From an uncultured Clostridium sp. (GTDB lineage Bacteria; Bacillota; Clostridia; TANB77; CAG-508): DNA of 64,000 bases. Numbering within the stretch: position 1 is the first letter of the stretch; each line of letters begins with the position of its first letter. The stretch spans positions 23,819-87,818 of the forward strand of contig USFW01000005.1 of the NCBI GenBank assembly GCA_900553985.1. Reading direction: 5' to 3'. Both the position numbers and the translations under genes were made by a program. Shown here piece after piece: positions 38,966-47,842 of the stretch. The notes below the pieces were generated by a model. That model made no database searches. It was not told the DNA's origin and saw only the letters and a program-made list of their open reading frames with translations.

Positions 38966-40786
38966 ATGGGATGGAGATATAGAAAAAGTATAAATTTAGG
39001 TAGTGGATTTAGAATTAATCTAAGTAAATCCGGAATTGGATATAGTTGGGGATTCCCTGGATATAGACATACATATAGTCCAAATGGAACACAAAGAAAA
39101 ACTTATTCCATCCCTGGTACTGGTATTTCTTATGTTGAATCACAAGGAAAAATAAATAGAAATTCTAGTAATTCTGGTAATAATTATAATTACAATCAAG
39201 ATACAAAATTAATTACTGGAGCTACAACATATTATCAAAATAGCAATATTAATAATATGGGGAAAGGTGATGAAATTTTAAAAGCAATAAATAAATTAAG
39301 AACAATAGATATTCTTGCTAATATTTGTTTAATTATGGTTGTGTTATTTCCAATAGGAATTATATTGAAAATATTAATTTCTCAAAAATGGAAATTAGAT
39401 TTAACCTATGAAATGGATGATATAAATCAAAAGAAATTTGATGCATTAAATGAGTTTTTAGTTGAATTGAAAAACAATAGAAAGTTATGGCAAATTGGTT
39501 CATCAACAATAGTTTATAATACAAAATATAATGCAGGTGCTGGTAACAATGTTTCTAGAACTAGTATATCTTTAGTTAAAAAGATGCCTTGGTATATTAA
39601 TCATAATATTGATGTATATTGTTTAAAATTGAAAAATGAGAAAATATTCTTTACTCCTGATAGGATGTTAATATTTAAAAATATGGGTAGAGTTGGATGC
39701 AGAAAATATAATGATATGGTTGCTGGTTTTAGTACAACAAATTTTGTTGAGACTGAAATGGTACCAAGAGATGCTGAAATTGTAGAATATACTTGGAGAT
39801 ATGTTAATAAAAGTGGTGGACCAGATAAAAGATTTAATAATAATAGAAGAATTCCAGTATGTAAGTATGGGGAAATATCTTTAGAAAGTGAAGATGGTAT
39901 TAATATACTATTAGAATGTTCAAATCATAATTTGATGTATTCTATTCAAGATAAATTTACAGAGTTTATCAATTATCATAATAAAATTATTTCTTCTAAA
40001 GGTTATAAAGGAGAATATGAGTTAGAAGATGATGATTCATTTGAAGATTATGCTGAAAAAGAAGTAGTTCGAGAAATGGTTCAAGAACCAGTTGATAATA
40101 ATGATAAATGGAATAATTTTAATAATGATGATATTGAGGAAAATAAAAATAATGTTATTGCAAATGAAGTTATTCAAGAACCTGTTATAGTTGAGCCAGT
40201 AAAAGAATCAAATAAGGTTCCTAATAGTGAAAAAGATAATAATAATCCTGTTGAACCACAATCTAAAAAATTTACATTTCCGACCATTTTATGTTACATT
40301 CAAGTGGCTTTTGCTTCTATGATGTGTTTAGGTTGTTTATTGAATTTTAATATTATTTGTGCATTATTATGGGGATTAGTTGTATTAATTTTTATACCTA
40401 AAATAAAAAATATACTTTGTAAAAAAAATGAATTTATAAGAAAGTATATTATTACAATAAGAGTTGTTTTAGTAATTATTGCACTATTTTCATTGTCAAC
40501 ACTATCAAATCAATTTGAGGGAACTTGGGTAAATGATAATGGTGAAAGAATTACATTAGATTCAACCTATCTTAAATATATTGATTCTCAAAATAAGGAG
40601 ATAGAATCACCTTATTCATTTGAAAGCGTAAGTACTAGCGATTATGATTACTTATATGATATTAAAGTAAAATATAAAAATGAAGATGTCGTTTTTAGAT
40701 ATTCTAAGAAGAATTCTACTGAATTTTTATGTATCTACAAAAATAATGAATGTATTGAAAACTTTAAAAAAGATATTAATGAATAA
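38966..40786 (+). CDS. DUF4236-domain membrane protein
   Basis: The product is 606 aa. The first 55 residues are a classic DUF4236 domain (MGWRYRKSINLGSGFRINLS, SKSGIGYSWGFPG). A hydrophobic pair of helices follows (about 113-137), then a large soluble region, an acidic linker, and three more membrane segments (about 440-515). The protein ends with a small extracytoplasmic domain (FEGTWVNDNGERITL). Function is unknown. Its ATG touches the helicase stop codon (TAAATG), so the two are co-translated and probably act together, possibly as a membrane-linked defence pair. Confidence 0.75.
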   Translation: MGWRYRKSINLGSGFRINLSKSGIGYSWGFPGYRHTYSPNGTQRKTYSIPGTGISYVESQGKINRNSSNSGNNYNYNQDTKLITGATTYYQNSNINNMGKGDEILKAINKLRTIDILANICLIMVVLFPIGIILKILISQKWKLDLTYEMDDINQKKFDALNEFLVELKNNRKLWQIGSSTIVYNTKYNAGAGNNVSRTSISLVKKMPWYINHNIDVYCLKLKNEKIFFTPDRMLIFKNMGRVGCRKYNDMVAGFSTTNFVETEMVPRDAEIVEYTWRYVNKSGGPDKRFNNNRRIPVCKYGEISLESEDGINILLECSNHNLMYSIQDKFTEFINYHNKIISSKGYKGEYELEDDDSFEDYAEKEVVREMVQEPVDNNDKWNNFNNDDIEENKNNVIANEVIQEPVIVEPVKESNKVPNSEKDNNNPVEPQSKKFTFPTILCYIQVAFASMMCLGCLLNFNIICALLWGLVVLIFIPKIKNILCKKNEFIRKYIITIRVVLVIIALFSLSTLSNQFEGTWVNDNGERITLDSTYLKYIDSQNKEIESPYSFESVSTSDYDYLYDIKVKYKNEDVVFRYSKKNSTEFLCIYKNNECIENFKKDINE

Positions 40787-40789
40787 TTA

Positions 40790-40816
40790 GCTGTCCTTTA
40801 TGGATAGCTTTTTTCA
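40790..40816 (+). terminator. Rho-independent terminator
   Basis: AGCTGTCC...GGATAGCT hairpin followed by TTTTTT, immediately after the DUF4236 gene. Confidence 0.85.
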
Positions 40817-40879
40817 TTATAAAAAGATTAAGAAGTTTTCTCTTAATCTTTAAAATAGATACACAAAACTATACCTATA

Positions 40880-41108
40880 TTACTTTTTATCAGTAAAATT
40901 TATTATAATAATTTGTGGATTATAGTATTTATTTCTAACATATCTTTCTGCTATGAAGTATGTTCCAAATTTTTTTGATTATATTATATCTATCCTTAAA
41001 TACTATAAATCCATCATCGTATTGCATTATAAAGAAAGGTCTATCATCTATATCTTCTTTTAAGACAATATCATAGCATAATTTATTTAATAATTTTCTG
41101 TGTTTCAT
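40880..41108 (-). pseudogene. Small gene remnant with a frame break in an A run
   Basis: The frame opens with ATG at 41108 (MKHRKLLNKLCYDIVLKE...) and continues to a seven-A run near 40980. There the frame must change to read through KFGTYFIAERYVRNKYYNPQ to a stop at 40880. The combined product of about 75 residues is not recognised. Its ATG overlaps the stop of the decayed helix-turn-helix gene upstream, as in phage-style operons. Unlike the CGGA breaks, this one is in a homopolymer, so decay or miscall is the simplest reading. Confidence 0.5.
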
Positions 41109-41573
41109 TTTCTGGCTCCTCTCATTAGAGTGAATTCTATTTCATCAATTCTTTTTATAGTTTCATTATCTTCAACTTGAATAATTTTATCCATAATGAA
41201 CATTGAAACTTTTTAATTTAATATTCTCTGAGGTTCCATTTTTCATTAAGTTATAAATTGTATTGATAGCTTCTGTTCCCATTTTGCAAAACTTAAGTGT
41301 TATTTCATTAAATATTAAGTTTTGTTATTATCTTAATGCTACTTTAAATTTATGTATTTTTTTCCATCTGTATATAGTATTAATATTAAGAGATAATTCT
41401 TTTGCAACATCTTCTATCTTTTTTCCAGAAGCTAACATGTTAATAGCTGTTATTTTTTTCACTCAATTCTTCTACATTTTCTACAAATTCTACAGTTTTT
41501 TTATAAAAAGTAATATATCTTTTTCCATCTCTTGGATATTTATCTATACAGAAGATAATTTCATCACATTTTT
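41105..41573 (-). pseudogene. Decayed phage-like helix-turn-helix (phBC6A51/terminase-small-like) gene
   Basis: Fragments in several frames read DGKRYITFYKKTVEF, then ITAINMLASGKKIEDVAKEL followed by NINTIYRWKKIHKF, and later MKNGTSENIKLK and KIIQVEDNETIKRIDEIE. This order matches helix-turn-helix proteins related to phage terminase small subunits or phBC6A51. At least three frame disruptions and an in-frame stop separate the pieces, and the 5' end is lost at the superoxide dismutase stop codon. It is a dead relic of a mobile element beside the ssrA-proximal accessory genes. Confidence 0.6.
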
Positions 41574-42164
41574 TTAATTTATTCTTCCCCATCTTCTATT
41601 TACGCTATTCCAATTAACAATATTCCAAAAAGCATTAATATATTCTGACCTATTAGTTCTATATTGTAAAAAATATGAATGTTCCCACATATCTAAAACC
41701 AATAGTGGTATACAACCCCATAATGTTAAATTTTGATGTTTCTCGCATTGTAATATTTCTAATTTATTAAATCTAGGCACCCATACTAACAAATTCCATC
41801 CTGATGCTTCTACTACTTTTGAGCTTTCTGTAAATTGTTCTTTAAATATTTCATATGTCCCAAAATCTTTTATTATTTGTTCCATTAAACTTTTATTTGG
41901 ACTTGTAGGAATTGCAGGTCCCATATTTTCAAAAAATAGTTCATGTAAAATTACTCCTGAACCAAAAAACGATAAATCCTTTTCTAAACATTTTATATTT
42001 TTAAAATCTTGTAATCTCCTTGCATTTTCTAACTTTTCCTCTGTCTTATTAGTATTTTCTACATATCCTTTGTATAATACATTATAATGAATTTCTAAAG
42101 TCTCTTTACTGTAATATGGTTCTAATGCATTTATTGGATATTGTAATTCTTTCATTTTTAACAT
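41574..42164 (-). CDS. Fe/Mn superoxide dismutase
   Basis: The product is 196 aa. Metal ligands of the Fe/Mn family are visible: H in EIHYNVLYKGYV, H in VILHELFFENMGP, and the D/H pair in DMWEHSYFLQYR, followed by FWNIVNW. It converts superoxide to hydrogen peroxide and oxygen. The sequence is divergent (LHELFFENMGP rather than the common forms), as in superoxide dismutases of spore-forming clostridia, some of which associate with the spore coat; that location is inference. AGGAGG precedes the ATG. No partner genes are adjacent. Confidence 0.85.
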   Translation of the reverse strand: MLKMKELQYPINALEPYYSKETLEIHYNVLYKGYVENTNKTEEKLENARRLQDFKNIKCLEKDLSFFGSGVILHELFFENMGPAIPTSPNKSLMEQIIKDFGTYEIFKEQFTESSKVVEASGWNLLVWVPRFNKLEILQCEKHQNLTLWGCIPLLVLDMWEHSYFLQYRTNRSEYINAFWNIVNWNSVNRRWGRIN

Positions 42165-42266
42165 CTTAAAACCTCCTAGTTTATATTATTTCATTTTTCT
42201 ATTTATATTCAAAAAATTTATATTAACTAATTTTTTTAAATACATATAATATAAACAGGATATGTC

Positions 42267-42321
42267 AATGAATAATTTTATAGTTCCTACAAATGTAGTT
42301 TACAGTCTTACACATTAAAAT
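42267..42321 (+). pseudogene. Duplicated 5' fragment of the M14 peptidase gene
   Basis: The leader and first codons (MNNFIVPTNVVYS) copy the start of the peptidase gene at 43083, including about 40 bp of upstream sequence (ACATATAATA region). The copy fails after about 15 codons at CTTACACATTAA. The toxin-antitoxin pair lies between this fragment and the intact start, on the opposite strand. Confidence 0.75.
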
Positions 42322-42366
42322 TCAAGGTTTTGTAAGTTAAAAAATATGCAATGTTTTATTTATTTC

Positions 42367-42678
42367 TTAAAATACTTTATTAAAATTTCTTTTTGAATAT
42401 AAAATTCTTCTTACTTCCATAATATTATCTTTTACCGTATAAAATACAATATAATTTTTTATATAAATTTTATAATATGTATATTTCCTTTTTCTAATTG
42501 ATATATATTTTTCATAGGAAACTGGGTTGTATGCTCTTTTATTTATCTCTTTTTCCAATTCATTAACAAAATTATTTGCCGCTATTTCATTATTTAACTT
42601 ATACATAATATAGTCAGTAATTTGGTCTAAATCCTTATAAAATAAAGGAAGATATTTTATTTCATATTTTTTCTCCAT
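42367..42678 (-). CDS. RelE/ParE-family toxin
   Basis: The product is 103 aa. It has the compact RelE/ParE fold pattern: YEIKYLPLFYKDLDQITDYI at the start, a central helix, then KYTYYKIYIKNYIVFYTVKDN and VRRILYSKRN at the end. Members either cleave mRNA on the ribosome or poison gyrase; which applies cannot be read here. The start overlaps the antitoxin gene by 17 bp, the normal coupled arrangement. Confidence 0.85.
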   Translation of the reverse strand: MEKKYEIKYLPLFYKDLDQITDYIMYKLNNEIAANNFVNELEKEINKRAYNPVSYEKYISIRKRKYTYYKIYIKNYIVFYTVKDNIMEVRRILYSKRNFNKVF

Positions 42679-42952
42679 TCATTTTCCCCCTTATTTTTCC
42701 GAAAACTTCCTCATGAGTATAATATTTTGTATTAGAATCTTCAGCTTCCCTATCAGCTTCATCCAATGCCTTTTCAACATACTCATTATATTCCACATTA
42801 CTTATTAATTTTGAATACTTTTCTAAACTCATTACTACCATAGAGCCATATCCATTTTTTGTTAGATATACTGCTTCATCTTCTTTTAAAACTAAATCCT
42901 CAATTTCTGGATATTTATTTCTTAAATCTGATACTGGTCTTATATTAATCAT
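42662..42952 (-). CDS. Phd/YefM-family antitoxin
   Basis: The product is 96 aa. INIRPVSDLRNKYPEIEDLV and AVYLTKNGYGSMVVMSLEKY are the DNA-binding Phd/YefM domain; the acidic C-terminus would wrap the toxin. AAGGAG lies 9 nt before the ATG at 42952, preferred to the ATG at 42958. It neutralises the RelE/ParE partner and represses the operon in this family. The pair sits inside a partial duplication of the peptidase gene start. Confidence 0.88.
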   Translation of the reverse strand: MINIRPVSDLRNKYPEIEDLVLKEDEAVYLTKNGYGSMVVMSLEKYSKLISNVEYNEYVEKALDEADREAEDSNTKYYTHEEVFGKIRGKMNGEKI

Positions 42953-43082
42953 AATCATTCACTCCTTCAATTTTATTATCATAATTTTATCATTATTTTA
43001 TGATAAACTCAATATTTTATGCATTTTTTATACATATTAACCATTTTTTTATAAATACATATAATAAAAGCAGGTGATGTTA

Positions 43083-44008
43083 ATGAATAATTTTATAGTT
43101 CCAACAAATGTAGCTTACAGTTCTTACATATTAAATTCTAATTTAAACACATTATATCGAAAATTTCCTTTTTTAGATATTAAATCCGTTGGAGTAAGTA
43201 ATTTAGGCAATCCTATTAATGTTATTAGATTAGGAACTGGAAATAAAAAAATTTTTTATTCTGCCTCTTTTCACGCAAATGAGTGGATTACTTCTGTGCT
43301 ATTAATGAAATTTATAGAAGATTATTGTAATGCATATGTTTCAAATAGTAAGATTTACAATTACTCTGTTCAAGATTTATTCAATTCTTGTTCTATTTAT
43401 ATTATGCCAATGGTAAATCCTGATGGAGTAAATTTGGTAACTGGTAATATAAATAAAAATTCTCGGAGTATATCGTAATTGTTTTAATATTGCTAGTAAT
43501 TTTCCTAATATACCTTTTCCTTCTGGTTGGAAGGCAAATATTAAGGGTGTAGATTTAAACTTGCAATTTCCTGCAAACTGGGAACAAGCTAAACAAATAA
43601 AATACTCCCAAGGTTTTACACGGACCAGCTCCACGAGATTTCGTTGGCTATGGGCCTCTTACAGAACCTGAAGCTTTAGCTATTTATAATTTTACTTTAA
43701 TGAACAATTTTGATTTAGTTATAGCTTTTCATACTCAAGGTCAAGAAATTTATTGGAGATTTTTAAATTATATTCCACATAGAAGTTTTGAAATTGGTAA
43801 AAAATTTTCTATTGCTAGTGGGTATAAGTTAGCTTCTACTCCTTATAATTCTAGCTTTGCTGGGTATAAAGATTGGTTTATTCAAAATTATAATAAGCCT
43901 GGATATACTGTTGAAGCTGGTATTGGTGAAAATCCTTTGCCTTTATCTCAGTTTGATAAAATTTATAATGATATAATTGGAATATTGATCCTTGGTGCTG
44001 TTTTGTAA
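43083..44008 (+). CDS. M14 zinc carboxypeptidase, frame broken twice at CGGA
   Basis: Three frames together encode a M14-family peptidase of about 307 aa that resembles gamma-D-glutamyl-diamino acid endopeptidases. The zinc ligands H and E are in SASFHANEWITS, a third H is in IAFHTQGQEIYW, and the catalytic Glu is in YTVEAGIGENPLP. In the zero frame the chain stops after NSRSIS. Skipping the C of CGG at 43464 restores GVYRNCFNIASNFPN up to YSQGFT. Skipping the C at 43621 (ACA CGG ACC) restores GPAPRDFVGYGPLTEPEA to the end. Both restored residues are glycine. No signal peptide is present. GCAGGTG precedes the ATG at 43083; a broken copy of its 5' end lies at 42267. Confidence 0.85.
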
Positions 44009-44023
44009 AAAAGCTAGATAATA

Positions 44024-44070
44024 CAAAACAAAGTCTTTGAATTATTATGTTTTCAAGACTTTGTTTTTAT
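44024..44070. terminator. Bidirectional terminator hairpin
   Basis: AAAACAAAGTCTTTGAA pairs with TTCAAGACTTTGTTTTT between the convergent peptidase and Nudix genes. Confidence 0.85.
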
Positions 44071-44116
44071 ATTTAGTATCACCCTTGTTAATATACCATT
44101 CTACTTCATAAGATTT

Positions 44117-44674
44117 TTATATTTCAAATATCTTTTTATTCAACTTCATATATATTGGCTTCATTTGTTCTTCATTTGTAACATTCATAATTTCATCTAT
44201 ATCAAACCATTTAACTCCACTATTTTCATCTTCTTTTATTTTTAATTCTTCATCCTCATCTGCCTCTAGCAAAAAACAACAATCTAGATGTAAATGAGCT
44301 GGTACAAATTTGCCTCTTTTTATGTGACTATTTACTGTAAGTATTTCAATTCCATATATTCCATCACTTAATACTTTTAAATTTTTTAATCCAGTTTCTT
44401 CTGTTGCTTCTTTCAATGCTACTTCTAATAAATTTTCATTTCCATCAACATGACCACCTGTCCAAGCCCAAGATTTATATATATTATGATATGCCATTAG
44501 TATTTTTGTTCTTTGTTTATTTATAATCCAATTAGAAGCTGTAAAGTGACACATTCTATTTTCCCTTGTTAAAACGTCTTTAAATGTATCTATATATTCT
44601 AACAACATTTCTTTATCAATCTCTTCTTGTTCATTGTATGGTTTATATTTTAAAATTTGTTCTTTTAAATTCAT
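44117..44674 (-). CDS. Nudix hydrolase
   Basis: The product is 185 aa. The Nudix box is GHVDGNENLLEVALKEATEETGL, with K where the consensus has R. It is preceded by HFTASNWIINKQRTKILMAYH, typical of the NUDIX fold used on nucleoside-diphosphate derivatives. The substrate is unknown. The ATG at 44674, after AAAGGA, is preferred over the longer frame opening at 44701. Confidence 0.85.
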   Translation of the reverse strand: MNLKEQILKYKPYNEQEEIDKEMLLEYIDTFKDVLTRENRMCHFTASNWIINKQRTKILMAYHNIYKSWAWTGGHVDGNENLLEVALKEATEETGLKNLKVLSDGIYGIEILTVNSHIKRGKFVPAHLHLDCCFLLEADEDEELKIKEDENSGVKWFDIDEIMNVTNEEQMKPIYMKLNKKIFEI

Positions 44675-44752
44675 AAAAAATTCATTCCTTTCTCGCTTCA
44701 CTTAAAAAGCAACATAGCATTGAAAAATTTTTATTCTCTTTCAATCTACTCT

Positions 44753-44846
44753 CTTTTCATTACAAATTAATATATTTAATCCTTGTACTAATTCAGTATC
44801 ATATACTCTTGCTATTCTTTTCATTACAAATTAATATATTTAATCC
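44753..44846. repeat. 30-bp direct repeat pair
   Basis: Identical 30-bp copies lie at 44753-44782 and 44817-44846 (starting CTTTTCATTACAAATT). The second copy covers the stop codon of the zinc-ribbon gene, so the pair looks like a small local duplication of that gene's 3' end. Confidence 0.8.
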
Positions 44847-45040
44847 ATCAAGAAATCTAATACATTCATTCCAGCTGAAACTTCAGATTTATATAATTCT
44901 GTATAACCACATTTTTTACAACTCACTGTAATAAATTTTTTATTTTGAACATCAAATATTTTCGAAAAATTCCCACCTGTTGCTTGAAATTGGTCCTTTT
45001 CAAATTCACTATTTCCACATTTACAACATTTCCATTCCAT
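44840..45040 (-). CDS. Zinc-ribbon nucleic-acid-binding-like protein (DUF2082)
   Basis: The product is 66 aa. Two CxxC pairs (CCKCGNSEFE and SCKKCGYTELY) form a zinc ribbon of the DUF2082 type. Function is unknown. GGAGGAG precedes the ATG. It is downstream of fhs on the same strand. Confidence 0.75.
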   Translation of the reverse strand: MEWKCCKCGNSEFEKDQFQATGGNFSKIFDVQNKKFITVSCKKCGYTELYKSEVSAGMNVLDFLMD

Positions 45041-45084
45041 GTTTAATTTCTCCTCCTAACATTATATGTTTTCTTCTTTATATT

Positions 45085-46746
45085 TTAAAATATCCCTACA
45101 ATATTTCCTTTTTCATCTATGTCAATACTTTCTGCCGATGGATGTTTTGGTAATCCTGGCATTGTCATTATTTTTCCTGCTAGAGCTACTATAAATCCTG
45201 CTCCTGTTTTTAATTCTAAGTTTCTTATTGTAATATAATATTCGTCATCACATTTTAGATTTTTAGGATTATCTGAAAATGAATATTGAGTTTTTGCAAT
45301 ACATATAGGTAAGTTTCCATATCCTTCTATTTTAAACTGCTCAATTTTTTGTTTAGCTTCTTCTTCATAAATTACACCTTTTGCCCCATATATATTTTTA
45401 ACTATCTTTTCAATTTTTTCTTCTATGTTATCTTCTAGAGAATAAGTAAATTTGAATTTTTCTTCCTTTTCAACCAAATTTACAAGTTTTTGTGCTATGT
45501 CTGTTGCTCCTTCTCCTCCTTTTGCCCAGCTTTCTACTACACTTATTTCAATTCCTTTTTTTTCTAAATTTTCTTTAATATATTTAATTTCTTCTTCTGT
45601 GTCAGAATTGTATCTATTTAAAGCAACTATTACATTTAATCCAAATTTATTTTTTATATTGTCTATATGTCTATATAAGTTTTCTATTCCATTTTTTATT
45701 CCCTCTATATTTTCTTCTTGAATCTTTTCTTTTTCAATACCTCCATGGTACTTTATTGCTTTTATAGTTGCTACAATAACTACTGCCTCTGGTTTTAAGT
45801 TAGCTTTTCTGCATTTTATATTTAAAAACTTTTCTGCTCCTAAATCTGCTCCAAATCCTGCTTCTGTAATTACATATTCTCCTAATTTTAATGCTAACTT
45901 TGTTGCCCTAATGCTATTACATCCATGAGCAATATTTGCAAATGGTCCTCCATGTATGATTGCTGGTGTGTGTTCTAATGTTTGTACCAGATTAGGTTTT
46001 ATTGCATCTTTTAATAATGTTGCCATTGCTCCTTCTGCTTTTAATTGCTTTGCGTATATTGGCTTGTTATTTTCATCATATCCAACTAATATATTTCCTA
46101 ACATTTCTTTTAATTCTGTTATATTTTCTGCTAGACACAATATTGCCATTATCTCTGACGCTACTGTTATATCAAAACTATCTTGTCTTGGAACAATATT
46201 TTTTTCTCCTGATAGTCCTGTTTCTATAACTCTTAATTGTCTGTCATTTAAGTCAACACATCTTTTCCATACAACTCTTTTAAATTTTAATTCATTTCCA
46301 AAATATATATGATTATCGATTATACTTGATAATAAGTTATTTGCTGAAGTAATTGCATGAATATCTCCTGTAAAGTGTAAATTAATATCTTCCATTGGAG
46401 CTACTTGTACTTTTCCTCCACCTGTTGCTCCTCCTTTTATTCCAAAAACAGGTCCTAAGGAAGGTTCTCTTAATGCTAAAATTGACTTTTTATTTATTTT
46501 TCTTAATCCATCTGCAATAGCTATTGAAACTGTAGTTTTTCCTTCCCCCAATGGTGTAGGACTTAAAGCTGTTACTAATATTAATTTTCCATTTTTATTA
46601 TCTTTTATTTTTTCAAAGACTTTTTCAGAAATTTTTGCTTTGTAACTTCCGTATTGTTCAATCTCATCTTCATCTATCCCTATTTCTTTAGCAATTTTAG
46701 TGATTTTTTTTAATTTTACACTTTTTGCAATTTCTATATCAGTCAT
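45085..46746 (-). CDS. fhs: Formate-tetrahydrofolate ligase
   Basis: The product is 553 aa and close to the usual length. It makes 10-formyl-tetrahydrofolate from formate, ATP and tetrahydrofolate, feeding one-carbon metabolism or the acetyl-CoA pathway. The P-loop is TPLGEGKTTVSI. Other signatures are REPSLGPVFGIKGGATGGG, HFTGDIHAITSANNLL and EAGFGADLGAEKF. GGAAGGAG precedes the ATG at 46746, so the longer frame opening at 46779 is not used. It lies just upstream of the zinc-ribbon gene. Confidence 0.95.
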   Translation of the reverse strand: MTDIEIAKSVKLKKITKIAKEIGIDEDEIEQYGSYKAKISEKVFEKIKDNKNGKLILVTALSPTPLGEGKTTVSIAIADGLRKINKKSILALREPSLGPVFGIKGGATGGGKVQVAPMEDINLHFTGDIHAITSANNLLSSIIDNHIYFGNELKFKRVVWKRCVDLNDRQLRVIETGLSGEKNIVPRQDSFDITVASEIMAILCLAENITELKEMLGNILVGYDENNKPIYAKQLKAEGAMATLLKDAIKPNLVQTLEHTPAIIHGGPFANIAHGCNSIRATKLALKLGEYVITEAGFGADLGAEKFLNIKCRKANLKPEAVVIVATIKAIKYHGGIEKEKIQEENIEGIKNGIENLYRHIDNIKNKFGLNVIVALNRYNSDTEEEIKYIKENLEKKGIEISVVESWAKGGEGATDIAQKLVNLVEKEEKFKFTYSLEDNIEEKIEKIVKNIYGAKGVIYEEEAKQKIEQFKIEGYGNLPICIAKTQYSFSDNPKNLKCDDEYYITIRNLELKTGAGFIVALAGKIMTMPGLPKHPSAESIDIDEKGNIVGIF

Positions 46747-46897
46747 TTTTTCGCTCCTTCCATTTAAAATGCAAATCAAAATGAATAAATTATAAAATTA
46801 AATATTATTAATTTTATAATTTTGTATTTGTTCTAAGCTTTAATCTAAATTAATAATTTTTAAAGTTTTGATATCTATTTCTTTGCATTTCAATTAA

Positions 46898-47338
46898 TTA
46901 TGCTATTAATCCAACTCCTACACCAATTAAAGCCCCTACTATTACTTGAACTGGTGTATGCCCTAATACTTCTACTAATTTTTCTGACACTTGTACCCCT
47001 GTTAACCCTGGTGTTTCTATAAGTTTATTTAATAATTTTGCTTGTTTTCCAGCTGCTCTTCTTACCCCACAAGCATCATACATTACTACAAATGCAACTA
47101 TAAATGATAATGCAAATATAGGTGAATCTACACCTTCATATTTTCCTATTAATGTTGCTATTCCTGCCACAACTGCTGAATGAGAACTTGGCATTCCTCC
47201 TGCTCCCATTATTCTTTTAAAATTAAATTTTTTAGTTGTTACTAAGTCATATATCAATTTAAATAATTGTATTCCAAACCATAGAAAAAATGGTATATAT
47301 ATATATTTGTTTTGTATAAAATCCATAAATGTATTCAT
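46898..47338 (-). CDS. Divergent PAP2-family (DUF212) membrane protein
   Basis: The product is 146 aa with about four membrane segments. The GAGGMPSSHSAVVAGIATLIG block is the signature of the divergent PAP2/DUF212 family (B. subtilis YuiD-like), which is distantly related to lipid phosphatases. The substrate is unknown. AAAGGGG precedes the ATG. It lies between xseB and fhs. Confidence 0.88.
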   Translation of the reverse strand: MNTFMDFIQNKYIYIPFFLWFGIQLFKLIYDLVTTKKFNFKRIMGAGGMPSSHSAVVAGIATLIGKYEGVDSPIFALSFIVAFVVMYDACGVRRAAGKQAKLLNKLIETPGLTGVQVSEKLVEVLGHTPVQVIVGALIGVGVGLIA

Positions 47339-47411
47339 TGTATTCCCCTTTCTTATCTTATTAAATTTCGATAATATATAGAATTTTCAACTTTATATTA
47401 TCTCTATTTTT

Positions 47412-47633
47412 CTATTCTTTTGTTTCAAAATCTTCTTCTTCAACATTCCCATCTTCATTTAGTAATATTGTAATTTTTCTTTCTGCACTTTCTAACATTT
47501 TGCTACATTCTTTTGATATTTTCATTCCTGCTTCAAACTTTTCAACTGATTCGTCTAAGTTTAATTTTCCTGCTTCTAGTTCTTTTATTATATTTTCTAA
47601 TTCTTCTATTTGCTCTTCAAAATTCTTTTTCAT
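47412..47633 (-). CDS. xseB: Exodeoxyribonuclease VII small subunit
   Basis: The product is 73 aa and helical: FEEQIEELENIIKELEAGKL and NLDESVEKFEAGMKISKECS are the conserved XseB motif. It partners XseA in a single-strand exonuclease active in DNA repair. The gene is separated from xseA by about 200 bp; in many relatives the two overlap. Confidence 0.92.
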   Translation of the reverse strand: MKKNFEEQIEELENIIKELEAGKLNLDESVEKFEAGMKISKECSKMLESAERKITILLNEDGNVEEEDFETKE

Positions 47634-47842
47634 ATTTTATATTTCCCTCCTTGCTTTTAATCTTTATAATTTATTGAGTTTTAAAATTTACTATTTTTTA
47701 TATTTCTATTCAATTCGTAAATCAAACTATCTTTAACTATTTTATCTATATCTATTTGTTCACTAGGTATTATTTTTTATAAAATTATTACAATAGTTTA
47801 AGTTCATTAATATAGTTATATATATTAACATTATGTTTGTAA

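Noticed and set aside
40880..41573. Counting the frame breaks here with the CGGA set
   Set aside because: They lie in A runs and at scattered sites of an obviously decayed phage-like gene, with no CGG present.
34960..44100. A second attachment site matching the ssrA 3' end
   Set aside because: I looked for a repeat of the CTCCTCATCTCCACC end downstream and saw none.
44753..44846. A CRISPR array
   Set aside because: Only two 30-bp copies are present, one overlapping a gene end; no regular spacers or cas genes are in the window.
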